From Chrysemys picta bellii (lineage: Eukaryota > Chordata > Testudines > Emydidae), in the NCBI RefSeq assembly GCF_011386835.1, contig NC_088795.1:18422941-18486940 (forward strand): a DNA stretch of 64,000 nt, read 5' to 3'. The translations under genes and the position numbers were made by a program. Positions within the stretch are counted from its first letter, which is position 1; each line of letters begins with the position of its first letter. Shown here one piece after another: positions 37,423-50,205 of the stretch. The notes below the pieces were generated by a model. That model ran no database searches. It was given only the letters and a program-made list of their open reading frames with translations, and was not told where the DNA came from.

Positions 37423-40289
37423 GTTTTGTTAATTCACTACCTTGAAATTTACTTAAGCAATCAAGCAATACAAAACTCATTATTGCTTATATACTGTGCA
37501 TAGCTGTGTATTTTAATGAATCTGCCTCAAATCAAGGAGGCTGGAGAGGTATGAGGACAGGATTTGACTGAGTATTAATGGAAAAAAGATTTAGCTCAGC
37601 ACTGAGTGCTTTTGAAAATGCCACCCACGAACTACACTCTCTATAATTGACACTATTTAACTTTGTGCAAACACAAGAATCACAATCACGTAAAGTTCTG
37701 CTACATGGTAATATCCTACAAAACTACATCAAAAGCCTAATCCCGAACAAGTGAGTAAAGTCCTAGCAAACAAATCCCTTTTACAGGTGTGAGACTACAT
37801 GGTGGAGATGAAGGAATGGTTACTCACCCCACCTATTGCAATGCCAGGGCACTGCTAGAGCAGGTCTAGCTGCCTAATTCTTGGAAGGGAGACTAGCTTC
37901 CTGCCACAGTCCACTCAACTGTTGAGCCATGTTGGTCCCTCGTAGCACACACCCACCTATTTCTATTTGTGTTTGACATGCTCTGTTTGTTTTGCATTCC
38001 TGTGTGAAATTCCACTGCAGAATTGCAAGTGCCACCTAGTGTGGAATGCCTGCCACCTGTGGTGCACTAACAGGGCTCTTCCCCCCCCGCCCCCCCCCTA
38101 ATAGATGGTCCTTGCTGCCTGTGATCTTGCATTCCCAGCCAGGCACTTTGCCCATAGTAAATGATTATATATTTCCTTTTAAATTGGCTTGGTAACTTGC
38201 ACTTCACTTATTACTGGCTCCTCTTAACACAGAGTCAAGTAAAAGGCTTATCTGCTGCTTAAGTAAAGCCATATTATAGACGGCCAGACTTCAGTTAGAT
38301 ACAGCAAGGACAGGTAGAGCAGGACTCCTCTCTATATTGGATAGAAATCTGTTCATTGATTGCATATCATTTTGCTAACTTTTCCATCATCACTACCACT
38401 TGTCCTAGAACTAATTGAAACATTGCATCAGAGAAGCCTCTTGGTTTATCAAACACTTACAAATATGTATTAAACAAGTGACAAACCTTACTAGAATATC
38501 CCCTTTTCCTTCCTTATGTTAATATCTCTCTTTATTTGACAAAGAGAGCATATACCACACCAGAGGGTAGTACAGAAATCAGAGCAGATGGATCCCTGTT
38601 GAAACAGAAAAAAATATTAAAGGCTGTAACTTTAAGAAGTACATCTAACTTTTTGTTGACTTTATCACATTGGACTTAAAGTCAGACTAGCATATGGGCT
38701 TTCTGTGCTGCCTTTGAGTGGGATGACAGGGCCACTATGGGGAAAATACATTTTAAACATCCTATTCTAAAGTACTATTTGACCTAAATTCATAGAAACT
38801 AAAAGATACCAAACCCTACTTGGTTATCCATAACCCTGCTTTTTACTGCAGCGAGCCAAAAAAAATCAAGTGTGCCCAGTTGCCTCCTGTAGGAGGCAGA
38901 GAGACTGGTGCTGGTAGCAAGTTACTTCTTAAGAGGGCTGGTTTAGGCACCAAAGAAGGTATTTACAAAATTTAGGAAGCAGAATTATCTAATAAGTGGG
39001 GTTTACCCAGTAACAACCAGGCTTTAGCAGACTGAGAATAGACTGGACGCTCCGCTAGATCAAGTTACCCCACCTCCCTACCTGTGCAGGATTGTTCCTT
39101 ATAGCGTAACCTCTGGGGTTCTGTCCAGTTTCCATTTTAAAATGTTTCCAGTGGTGGGATTTTTCAACTGGTAAACTGGGTGTCTAGTGTCCAGTTGATT
39201 TGCATTTAGGGCTAGGATGTATTCTCTGATATTCAGCCAAACTATTCCTTTTCTTAACTTCATCCTTTCGCTAGTCCTCCCACCACTCCTTAACACACTG
39301 CTCTATACCTTTCAGATATTTGCAGTTATAGCCCCCACTATTATTAACTGTCAAAAAGTATACACATTTAGCTCTGAATTTTCCGTAACGGTCAATGCAT
39401 CCATGCTCCAAATTGGTTTCACTGCTCTTCTCGAATTTCCTTCCAATTCACCTGCATCCTTCAGCTATTGAAGATCCAGCAGGGAAAAAATACCTTCTAG
39501 ATAGAGAAACTTTTGCCTTCCTGCTGTGACATAGCTCCAACCTTTTAAAAGATCTTAGCTCCTATATTTAGGCTCCTAAGTGAAGCAGCCAGGTTTTGAA
39601 GCTACTGTTGAGCCCTTTAGAAAATCTGGACAATTCCTTTTAGGTGCCTACATAGAAGCTGAGGTTTGGGTTTTTTTTAAATTAGCCTATAATATTTCTT
39701 CATAGATCTCCCAAACCTCCTTAGCTTTGTGTTGTTATTGCTTTATTGAATTCCATGGCCATATTTCTAACCTTCCTCAGTCACTTCATATTATTCCTCT
39801 CTTGTGTTCATAACACATCCCAATTCAGTGTGATCTAATTCATTTAATTTTCATATATTATCTAATCTTATTTTTTCATTTCTTAGGCTTTTCTGTTATT
39901 TGTACGATGGTACACAAGGAGTTAACTCCAGAAACTACAATATTGTAGCTTGAAAAAACACATACACAACCACCTTGTTGACTGAACCACATTTTTAGAA
40001 TTCTGTCTATATTCTGCAACACCTTTTCAGCTAATCGGGAGAACATTTGGCTCAGAGATTCATGCTGAGGGAGTAAGAGTCAAGATTTAGCTAATCAACC
40101 GCCATTTAGCCCAAACTACTTATCAGGTTAGTATTATGTACAATGTCTGCATTAGAAATTATCCAATATCCATTTAATGTAAATGGATATTTAAACAACC
40201 AATGCCTCATCAGAGAGGGTTCTCTCTATCTCAGATACGTAGCAAAACTCCACTTTAAAGGGACATCAATTAATAATGGATAATTGCAC
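37423..40289. other. Unassigned intergenic sequence
   Basis: No exon recognised. There is a short poly-C run near 38081-38098. Reading frames present (for example 39217-39471) lack domains or splice context. Confidence 0.35.
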
Positions 40290-40490
40290 TTATACTTTTC
40301 ATGAAATTATCTCAGAGCCCTTTACAACAGTGTCAAGGAATGATCTATTTTACAGATGGGGAGAACAAAGGAAAGAAGAGCTAAGGGACTTGTGCAAGGT
40401 TACACGGTGAGTCGGTGGCAGTTGCAAGTAGAACCTAAGTCTTCAGATGCCCAATCCTCTGCTAACTTCTAGATCACATTGCCCTCAAAT
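40290..40490 (-). repeat. MIR-like SINE
   Basis: 'tctattttacagatggggag', then 'gacttgtgcaaggttacacg' and 'ctaacttctagatcacattg': minus-oriented MIR-type core and tRNA-side sequence. Confidence 0.65.
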
Positions 40491-41057
40491 CATAAGGGAA
40501 GACTCCTAGCAGCCGTGTTCAGATGGGGAGGAATCACACTGGGTGGAAGCTGGCTAATGAAAATGTAGCCAACTGATCTGCTTAGATCAATGACATGTTG
40601 CTTTAAGGGCTGTTCTTTGAGCATGAGCAAAACAAAATATTAGATAGTAACTAACAGGGATTCCGTATCTTGTCCGGTAGAGAGTCCTCATGGCAACGCT
40701 TGAGCCACACAAGCAGCATTCATTCATGTCACTTGCTACTTGACATCCAAGACAATAGAAACAGAATACTCCACATAGGCCTGGATAAAGACAAACAAAT
40801 GAGGCTCACTCAATGTTCTCCCCTTCATTCACGCAGACAGTTAACTTTCACCACCACTTTTAGGAGAGATGTAAAAATGCCTAGAAAATCGGAAGGAGAA
40901 AGTTAGGGATCTGCCAATGGGCCAGAGCTAGTGCAAAGGAGGACAAGATCTTTGAAAGACTTTTGAACGAATAGTGATGTCATATGAGGGTGTAACCTCA
41001 ATGGCAGCTCGCCCCCCATAATAACTTCATTTGGCCATTTCTTCACTGCCAAAAATA

Positions 41058-41282
41058 GTGTGTTTTTACAGTAGGATAACACATGTTTTAGCTGTCTCAG
41101 CAGAGGCGAGGCATTGTAGTTTTTACCATGATGTAACTAAGCGAGGTGAACCACAGGTGGGGGGAGATAGAGTTGTACTTGTGTAGCTACATTGCTAAAA
41201 GCTACACGAGCACTTTGCCTCCACTCGGATTTTACAGCAAGATAGCTAACCCATGTTAGTTATCCTGCTGTAAACACACTCC
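41058..41282. mobile_element. MITE with about 28-bp inverted ends
   Basis: Left end agtgtgtttttacagtagga and right end tcctgctgtaaacacact pair with a few mismatches. The interior contains gtgtagctacattgctaaaa. Non-coding. Confidence 0.65.
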
Positions 41283-41499
41283 TTTTTTGGTCTGTGACCT
41301 TCAGCAGATCCGCATGAACTTAGCCTTAGGGGGCCTTGCTGTAGTAGAGAGGGGGCCTGGTGCAAGATCTGAGGCCTGAATCAGAGGCTGTGAACCAAAG
41401 TCAGGCCATGTATTAGGGCAGATGCTTACCAGTTCACTGTCCGGTACATGAACTTGGCAAAGTTGTTGCGAGTGCACTAGGCACTAGATATTTACATAA

Positions 41500-42185
41500 A
41501 TATATTCCAGCTACTACCGATACATCCCAATCTAGTACAAGATAATTAATAGGGATGTTTTGCCCAAGATATCAGGAACAAGGGGAAGTAACAAAGAGGT
41601 CATGAAACACGCAAGGTGGTATATAAGTTGTTTATCCCAGTCTATAAATGGCAGGGTACCTCGCATTAACCCAGGGGTAGGCAACGTATGGCACGTGTGC
41701 CGAAGGCGGCATGCGAGCTGATTTTCAGTGGCACTCACACTGCCTGGGTCCTGGCCTTGGGTCTGGGGGACTCTGCATTTTAATTTAATTTTAAATGAAG
41801 CTTCTTAAACATTTTAAAAACCTTATTTACTTTACATACAACAATAGTTTAGTTTTATATTAGAGACTTATAGAAAGAGACCTTCTAAAAACGTTCAAAT
41901 GTATGACTGGCACGGGAAACCTTAAATTAGAGTGAATAAATGAAGAGTCGGCACACCACTTCTGAAAGGTTGCTGACCCCTGGCTTAACCTTTTGTGTGG
42001 CCACGGGGATGGCAGAAATTCCCACTGCTGACTGAGCCGCTCCTTACCACTGGGCACTCGTGTTAGTATATCTGTAGCTCCTATGGGATGCTAGTATTGT
42101 GCCTTGAAGGCAATAAACGTGGCCGAGTGCCTTTGTCACCAAACCAAGCCTGTGGTCTTTCTTTATGAGTAACATCGAGGCCTGC
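41500..42185 (+). mobile_element. LTR-like block split by a hAT element
   Basis: A TATA-like ggtatataag lies at about 41619 and a polyadenylation-like caataaacg at about 42112, followed by a GT-rich segment; removing the nested 311-bp element leaves them about 180 bases apart, as in an LTR. No internal retroviral sequence adjoins it, so it would be a solo or fragmentary LTR. Both boundaries are approximate. Confidence 0.35.
41672..41982. mobile_element. hAT-like MITE (CAGGGGTAGGCAAC family)
   Basis: TIRs caggggtaggcaac and gttgctgacccctg; flanking octamers cattaacc (41664-41671) and gcttaacc (41983-41990). Shares ends and the ggcacaccacttctgaaagg block with the 817-bp element in COPS4 intron 7. 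Confidence 0.8.
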
Positions 42186-43595
42186 TGAATTAGCAGGCTG
42201 CACTGCTAGTATTGATAACACTGGAGCTCCCAGGACAAGCGCTGAGCAATCTGAACAACGTTACCAAGGCAATGACATTCCAGTCTTCTACACTTAGCAA
42301 CACCTTGCTTTGTGTGTGAGTGGGTGATGTAGCCATCTAGTGACTGGCTCTCAGAGTGCCTATGGGAAATACAACTACAAGCCACTTCTTTAAATAAATA
42401 TAAAATCAGACAAATGGGTTTCTCCCAATTTAAAATCATTCCCACTAAAAGACTGGAGATAGAATATCAATCTAAACATCAAGACAGTTCAAACCAAAAC
42501 AAAAATACAATATTTGACTATCCACTTACAGACTCCACAGTCACTGCAGCAGTCCATCAAATCGGTCTGCCAGGCATTACTTTGTGCAGTAGCCACAGAA
42601 AATTGGGGCTGTACAAAGACGACAGGCTGAGTGTTCATGTTTAGTTTCACAAGATGAGTTCAGAAGTTTAATTGCTGAAAGGAAAACAATAAAAGGAACG
42701 GTTTGAAAAAGTCTGTTAGGGACTAGCAGTGTCACAAATAGTCAGGGCGTGTAATGTCATTGTGGTGATGTAATTTAAGGAATGTTCCCCACATCTCTTT
42801 GTGAAATGCCATGTTTCTCACTTCATTGGAAGCAATGCTATCCACTGGATAACTGGATAATTTTGGTGGACACATTAGGCCAAATTGTTGTCTACAGAGA
42901 TAGACCACGAATTAATTTGGACCAGTTTTTTTCTGTGCAAATTATGAACGGGTGTAAAATTTTCATCCAAAAAGCCCATCTCTCCCTAACATCACATTGG
43001 GGGCATAGTTCATTCCTAATTCAAAGGAAAGGGTGCCACTAACTAGCGGCCAACATATCTTCCAGCAGCACCTAACATCCTGGCCTACTCTGATCATCCA
43101 TTCCCTGTGTGATCCAAGACCATCGCAACACAAATACTATGGAGGTTATTGCAGAAATGGAATTCTCGCTCTTCCTGCTGTTCGCAGATTAGCCCTAATT
43201 TTCCTGCTGCAGCTAACAAAATTCTGAGATGTCTGTCCTTTACTCAGACAAACTTCCTTTGAGTTCAGAGGTGGTCTGACTAAAATCAGGAAGTACTCTG
43301 GCACCAACAAACAGTTTTCAGACATTTTCAAACAGTGTACATTAGTACATATTGAAAATATAGCCATCAAAGGCACCCATGAACTTAAAAAAAAAATCAT
43401 TAAAGTTTGAAAATGTTTCAGCTATTATTGTTACACATAACATCTAAGATTATCATCAGTGAAAGATTTCTGATTTTTCAATTTGTTTACTTTGTACATT
43501 TAACTACAGTCAGTTTTACTGTTTCCCCTGTACAGTCACTCACTTTCCCTTGTTATTTTCTGAATTTTTCACTCCGCAACAGGGGAGAGAAGCAC
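42186..43595. other. Unassigned intergenic sequence
   Basis: No exon recognised. About 43420-43575 resembles parts of 9645-9840 and 22565-22660 and may be an unnamed repeat. Confidence 0.35.
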
Positions 43596-43597
43596 AC

Positions 43598-44245
43598 AAC
43601 ATAAGAATGGCCATACTGGGTCAGATCAAAGGCCCATCTAGCCCAGTATCCTGTCCTCCAACAGTGGCCAATGCCAGGTGCCCCAGAGGGAATGAACAGA
43701 ACAGGTAATCATCAAGTGATCCTTCCCCCATTGCCCATTCCCAGCTTCTGGCAAACAGAGGCTAGGGCCACCATCCCTGCCCATCCTGGCTAATAGCCAT
43801 TGATGGAGCTATCCTCCATGAATTTATCTAGTTCTTTTTTTAACTCTGTTAAAAGTCTTGGCCTTCACAACATCCTCTGGCAAAGAGTTCTACAGGTTGA
43901 CTGTGTTTTGTGTGAAGAAATACTTCCTTTTGTTTGTTTTAAACCTGCTGCCTATTAATTTCATTTGGTGACTCCCTAGTTCTTGTGCTATGAGAAGACG
44001 TAAGTAACACTTCCTTATTTACTTTCTCCACACCAGTCATGATTTTATAGGCCTCTATCATATCCCCCCCGCTTCGTCATCTCTTTTCCAAGCTGAAAAG
44101 TCCCAGTGTTATTAATCTCTCTTCGTATGGAAGCTGTTCCATACCCCTAATATTTTTTGTTGCCCTTTTCTGAACCTTTTCCAATTCCAGTTTATCTTTT
44201 CGGAGATGGGGTGACCACATCTGCACGCGGTATTCCAGTGTAGAC
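43598..44245 (-). repeat. CR1 LINE 3' region
   Basis: Begins 'ataagaatggccatactggg' and continues through 'caaaggcccatctagcccag', 'cttcacaacatcctctggca' and 'tcatgattttataggcctct'. Well-preserved CR1 3' UTR and terminal ORF region on the minus strand, about 650 bp. Confidence 0.85.
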
Positions 44246-47200
44246 GTAGCCTGAGGATTCTGGTTCTGATGTGATACAAATATATTAAATAATAATAATA
44301 GGATTGGGATGAAGGTACATTTATATTACTCTGCTTTCATTGTTTCCTTGTTCCGTATGTGGCAGCACTCTTAGTTCTCCAAAGGCAGGACTTTGCCATT
44401 ACTTGCGCAACTGTAATTTGCTTGGCAACACCCTTAACATGATTCCTGGTGTTTGAACCCACATCAACATCTGTTGTCCTACGCACTACCCATGATAGAT
44501 GGAATTTCCTTCAGATAAAGGAATAGCTTATTTCCATAAAGTTTTATAAGAGAAGCATCTTAATTATACCATAATGAAAGATGGGTTATGAGAACAGGGC
44601 AGTAAATTGTGATTGTGTTCAAGGTCCATTTTCGGTAAGCAGCAGATATAGGACTGTGAAACCCTTATTTAGTCAGTCATCTTTTTATGTTATGATTCAC
44701 AGGTATTGGGGACATTGAAATGTCAATAGAAACTCATTATTGTTTGCCTCGCTAATCTGCAGGTGCTAAAGGTTAAAAGCAAGCCTGTGTGTCTCTTGTT
44801 TCTAAAGTAAATAGTTATCAAGCTGTAAAAAGAAAACCTTTTATATTCCCTCACATTCTTGCTGATAATTGAACAATAGGTCTTTGAAGGGCCTCCAGTC
44901 TGACTACGATTTTAATAATATTGTTTCCTTCTTGCAAATCAGAAACATGACAGACCACTTCTAGGGAAAACACTGTGGGCAAAATTTGGACCTATCATTA
45001 CACATACTAACTGATGTTAATGTGACTGCCTGGGTAGAAAATAATAAGAGTAACAAACACACACCATAAACATAAAAATCAGGCCTTCATTATGCTGACG
45101 CTTACAAGATGCGTATAGTGCTCCATTTACAGTTTCCATGTCACTTAAGCCATAGCTCCATTCACACGGCTTCTCCTCTCTTCACTAAGAGATGTTGCAA
45201 AGTTGGCACTCTGCCATCATTAATACTATACACATCTCGGTCACCGAACAAGATTGCTGGTGAAGAGATCATTGCATCTTTCAAGAGGGCAGAAAATAGG
45301 TGAAAGGAGGATAGAGCATGCTGAAGACAGCGACATATGCCTTCTCTTAAAACATGGATAGTATCAAAGCACATAGGATAGAAAGTACCTTGAATCTTTC
45401 TGAAAAATGTTTCACAACCCCAGTGCCATTAGTAAGATGTATTTTGTCTCCATTGGTCATTTTGAAATATAGGCAGTCGAATTTAAACTGTAGCAACATT
45501 ATTTTTCAGTAAAATCAGCCTCCAACTGCCTGAGAAATATTGACTTTGATACATTCATATAGTCTGAACAGTGGCAGGCAACAACAACAACAAAAAAATG
45601 ACTTTCTTCTACCCACCTTGGGTGCATAATTTTGTCAAATACCCATTAGTAGGATTTAGAGCATATTTTGTTTTGCCTTAATCGGTTTGTTGGGCGGAAA
45701 ACAAAACACTTTTTACTAACTCCCCTTCCCAGAAATAGCCAACTAAGTATCTCTTGAAAGTTTTAATATACTAAGCTTTGCCAAACTCAAAGAAATATGC
45801 ACATACCACTTGCAGAGCAGTCTTGAGGAGAGAGTGTGTTTCCTTTTCCTGGTTGAACTTCAGCCTAGTCACTTATATATATTCCATGCGCTATACAAAT
45901 TGCCAATGTAAACTGATCATGTGGCTTTCCAAGATTGCCATCATTGGCTACTTGTAATCAAACAGTTTGATTACAGGATATCTTTTAAGATATTTTCTTT
46001 TAAGATATTTATAAATCTGTTATGCAACACCAAGGATCACATTTTAATCTTGCAAAATTAAAAGGCATAGTTGAAGTGGAAGAGGGGCTGATTTAAGAGA
46101 AGATTTTAAGAAAATGGGGGAGGTCTGTGGCTCAGGGGTACTTTAGGTATATGGGTGGTGGGCCACTGTTTTTAGCAGTTTCTCAGGTCTGTCATCTACT
46201 GCCTTGTATTATTTACCAACGTAAAGTATCTATGGTTACAATCTGTGTAAAAGTGCTATACAAGAACAGAAAAATTAATTCTTCAAGGCCCCTTCCATGT
46301 GATGATAAAAGAAACAAAGTAATTGTTGCTTTGCAGGTACTGCTACAGAACATCACCAAGTAGGTAATCCTCATAATGCTTTTATGCCATCCTGAAAAAT
46401 TATTAAAAAGTTAGGCAAAACAATGGCAGGGGGGGAATAATGCCTTATAAAACTGAGGAGAGTTTGACAAACTCTTGGCCATGCTAAAGCACGAGAGATC
46501 AAAAAGAATGGACACAAAGCTGTTTCACTAAATTAAGATTTATCAGTTGTCAAAGTTTGCACTAAAATTCAGGCCAGCTCTCTTATTTCTAGGCCTTGTT
46601 TTTTCATGTTAAAAAGTTTATGATAGTTTATATTTTAAAACTTTATTTGATGTCCTTTCTTATTTCATTGGATCTTTGACTAAAAGCTGTCTGTTCATCA
46701 GGAGGATATGGAGAAGATGGCAGTTTTAGAAAAACAAGTCAGGAAAAGAGGGGAGGGGTATATGGAGTGGATGTAGGAGGACATCCTTCTTCAGATAACA
46801 GTGCTGGCCACAACAGCCCTCTTTCGCTCCCTACATGAAGTTGCAAAGCTATGGCTTCTCTGTTAAATGTTTTTTATTGTAAAATCCCTCTGTAAATGAG
46901 AGGTTCCATTGCACCCTGGTATCTGAAACGTTCTTTAAAATCTGCAGATGATGAGCCTACTATACAGTTTTGGCCTATCTTTGTAAATTGGATTTAGAGA
47001 AGTTTTCCTTGATTCGTGTTTTTTGCACGCTGGGCAATTTATTTAGGCAAAGCTTTAAAAAAATAAGCTAACTTTTTTTTTTTTTTTTTTAAAGTTGGGA
47101 TAATAGCTTTTTGAAACGTTGTCTGGTATTTTTTATTTACAAGACCACGTCCTCTTTGGTTAAGAGAGAATGAAAATTATTGTGGGGGGACGGGGAGCGG

Positions 47201-48744
47201 GTGAGGCCTTAGATGTTACAGTTTTAAAGACACTCTACAATGCAAAGTTTGATATAAACTGCAGAAAAATTAATTCTCTGGGACCTCTTCAGTTGGATGA
47301 TAAATAAAATGGTAAAAAATAAATTATAGAGCGGTCTGCAAAATAATTAATTATTGTTACAAATGTAAGGATGTTGATGCCATTGAAAAAAAATGTCTGG
47401 GCTTGCAGTTTTGGAGGGAGATAGCTGTACATTGCGGATATTGGCCTGCACCTCGCCATTTTCGTAGGTTTCATGTTTAGTTACTGCTGTACTTTTAGGG
47501 GCCAATTTATGTGTTAGGTTACCACGAAACAAGAGTTGTTGCTTTTCAGGTACTTCTCTCAAATACCACTAAGCATATAAAGAGAAGCATTTTTGTTGTA
47601 TTACAATGTTTTTCATTTTAGTCAGAAATGATCCATCTCACCATTTGGCCCCGGTATGTATGCCAAATCCTCCTGATGCCTTTGTAGGTGTTATTTACTT
47701 ACGATTTCTGACATCTCACCCCCCTGAGAAACTAATTAGACAGTTGGAAAAACAAAGGGGCATCAGAGGAATATGTTGTCTGAGGTTTGGGAGAGTTGTC
47801 TGTTTACCCATGCTAAACTGACAACTACCAAAGCTCCCTCTCAAATCCAGATCAAATCTCTAATCTGCGTGGTCTTGTTTTTTTCATGTGTCCTTTACAA
47901 TTTACTCTGGGTTACTCTGTGTGGATTTATATGTGTAACTGTTTTTGTTTATGTGTTTGATTATTTTTAATTTCTTTTTCTATACACTCAATGGGCCAAA
48001 ATAATTGTTAATGCAAAATATTTACCGCTAAAGCACATTAGATATATTGAGTCTTAAGAACATTTTGTTTGTATCTACTGCCTCCCAAGCATTAAAAATA
48101 CAGGTTTCCTTACTACTCCATTGCTGATTTAATTTTATTTGTTAAATCCAAGTTTAATCATTTTAATAAATCTACATTCCATCTATACCTTAAATTCCGA
48201 AACCTTACAGTTTTACCTTAGCAAAAAGGACATTGTTTGTTGAAACAGATGTAAAGTGTTAAAGGATTCTTTTATATACAATGTTTTAAACTAGGCTTGC
48301 ATTTTGTTTCCTGCTTGCGTGTATTATCCATTACCCCATTAGATTTCCTTTAGGTTAGGCTGCGGGTGCGCATTTGTGTTTTACATAACTTAATACTGAA
48401 AAACAGATATGAATGTGTTTGTGTGGGTGACAGCTACAAAATAATATAAAAACTAGTTTGAATGTATGTTTCGGGTGGTTTTTCTTTAAAACCGTATATA
48501 ATTTGGTTTGAATGTATGCTTAATTGTTCTGGGAAGGAGGAGAAGGAAGGGGATGGATACATATATACATAATATTTGTGTGAGTGTGTGTGTATGAGAG
48601 AGCTCTTGAAAGTCTTGCATGCACAGCCTTGCTAGGTGTCCTTTAGAACAAAATTAATACCTTTTTCTGTATTTTATACAAATTATATATCTGTGTTCCC
48701 TAGTGTCATAGCTACCCTGAAGAGTTCAGAAAACAAACCAACAA
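44246..48744. other. Unassigned intergenic sequence
   Basis: About 4.5 kb of mostly AT-rich DNA with a poly-T run near 47070-47091. I recognised no exon, including none of the Cys-rich PLAC8 family that lies beyond COPS4 in other vertebrates. Confidence 0.35.
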
Positions 48745-49182
48745 AAACAACAGTTACTTACCTCTCCAGTAACTGCTGTTCTTCAAGATGTATTGTGGAC
48801 ATATATATATATATATTTATATTCCACTGCAGGTGTCTGTGTGCCCAGTGCACTCGAAGGGTGGGGCATGCACCTTCCACGTCTTTGTCCTTGTAGCTGA
48901 GGGCATAAAGAGCAGGGCTGCTCCGACTCCCTCTCATTTCCTTCGCACCAGAAAGATGACGACACTTCCAAAGTCGAGAGGAAAGAGAGAGGGTCATGGG
49001 AATGTTTATGAACACAACACCTCAAAATACAACAGTTACTATAAAGGCAATTAACCATTTTTTCCTCCTACTAGTATATTTGCCCAATCACATTTTACTG
49101 TAGGTGGATCACTAGTGGATTTCTTGCAGGAAGTGGGAACAGGGAATGAAGTACAGACTTGCTGAAGTCAGCACTGGCTGGT
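48745..49182 (-). mobile_element. DIRS-like element terminal region
   Basis: The left edge carries the hairpin-forming cagttact...agtaactg (about 48751-48776), followed by a region like the terminal repeats of sauropsid DIRS-like elements. Placed to the left of a minus-strand recombinase fragment (50206-51030), it would be the 3' end of the same copy. The assignment rests on this arrangement and on recalled similarity. A TA run at about 48799-48815 interrupts it. Confidence 0.45.
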
Positions 49183-50205
49183 TGTAGTGGTCCCTCACTC
49201 TCGAGTAGGGAGGGAAGCCACTCTGCCTCACTACTGGCAGACCGCAAGGAACAGTCTATCAGGGAGCTCTGTCCCTCTGGGTAGGGCAGAGCACAAACAG
49301 TCTTTAGCCGACAGCCACCTGGCTGGGGCAGACCGTAATTAACAGCCTTTAACTAGCAGTCTTTCCAGGAGCTCTGTCCCTCTGGGCTGGGCAGAGCCAC
49401 AAACAATCTTTAGCCAACAGCCACCTGGCTGGGGCAGACAACTACAAACAGTCTGTAGTTGGGCTCTGGTTCCCTCTGGGCGGGGAAGAGCTGCAAACAG
49501 TTAGGGCTCTGGCCTGTATTTAAGGCAGAGCTGTAGCACTCTAAGCCCAGGCCCTCAAGCAGGGTGGGGCGGCAAACAGTTACGGCTCTTGCAGGGGTGA
49601 GCACCAAAGCAGTCTAGGGGCTCAGGCAGTGGGTGAGTACCAATACAGACCTCCTGGCCTATAGTGGGGAGGCTACTACCCCAGGGGTGAGGTGGTAGGG
49701 GGACTCGGGCCCACCCAACTGCGCCAGGTCCCAGCCCAGGGCCCTAACAGTGGCAGAGTGATCTGCCACTGAGTAAGCTGGGAATCTATCCGCAACACAC
49801 TGACTCACACTCTGGCAGCAGAACCAGACTAGAGTCTGGTTCCCCTGGGCTATTTCCTACCACAGTTTGGGTGTAGAGTCCCATGGTCCAAAGATCCCCG
49901 GTCTCCTCAGGGTATATGGCCACTGGTAGCTCCGGCAGCTCCTCAGGTCTTCTTCTGCCTCCCCTGAAGTCAAGGCATCAGTCCACTTGGGTCTGGGCCG
50001 AGCTCTTGCAGAGGTGTCTGCTCCCTAGAAGAGATGTCCACTCTCTCCTGTGGCTCAGCAGCAACTGAGCTCCGGGGTTCTCCTTTTCTGCTTCCTGTCC
50101 TGGTACTTCTGATGAGGGGGCCAGGGCAGGTTTGGCTCCTCCAACTCAGTGGCGTGTAGCGGTCCCTCGCACTCCAGTTCGGAGGGAGACCATTCTGCCT
50201 CACCA
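49183..50205. repeat. GC-rich 1-kb repeat with a direct-repeat end
   Basis: The start (about 49183-49232: tagtggtccctcactctcga ... gccactctgcctcac) recurs at about 50153-50205 (tagcggtccctcgcactcca ... accattctgcctcac). The interval is therefore one full unit of about 970 bp plus the start of another. Inside, 'gccacctggctggggcagac' and 'ggagctctgtccctctgggt' occur in two or three tandem variants. I cannot name the family. It sits within the DIRS-like copy. Confidence 0.55.

Noticed and set aside
47606..47821. 71-codon plus-strand frame
   Set aside because: No known domain and no convincing splice context.
36500..48700. Search for PLAC8, the expected downstream neighbour of COPS4
   Set aside because: No Cys-rich exon with splice sites could be recognised on either strand.
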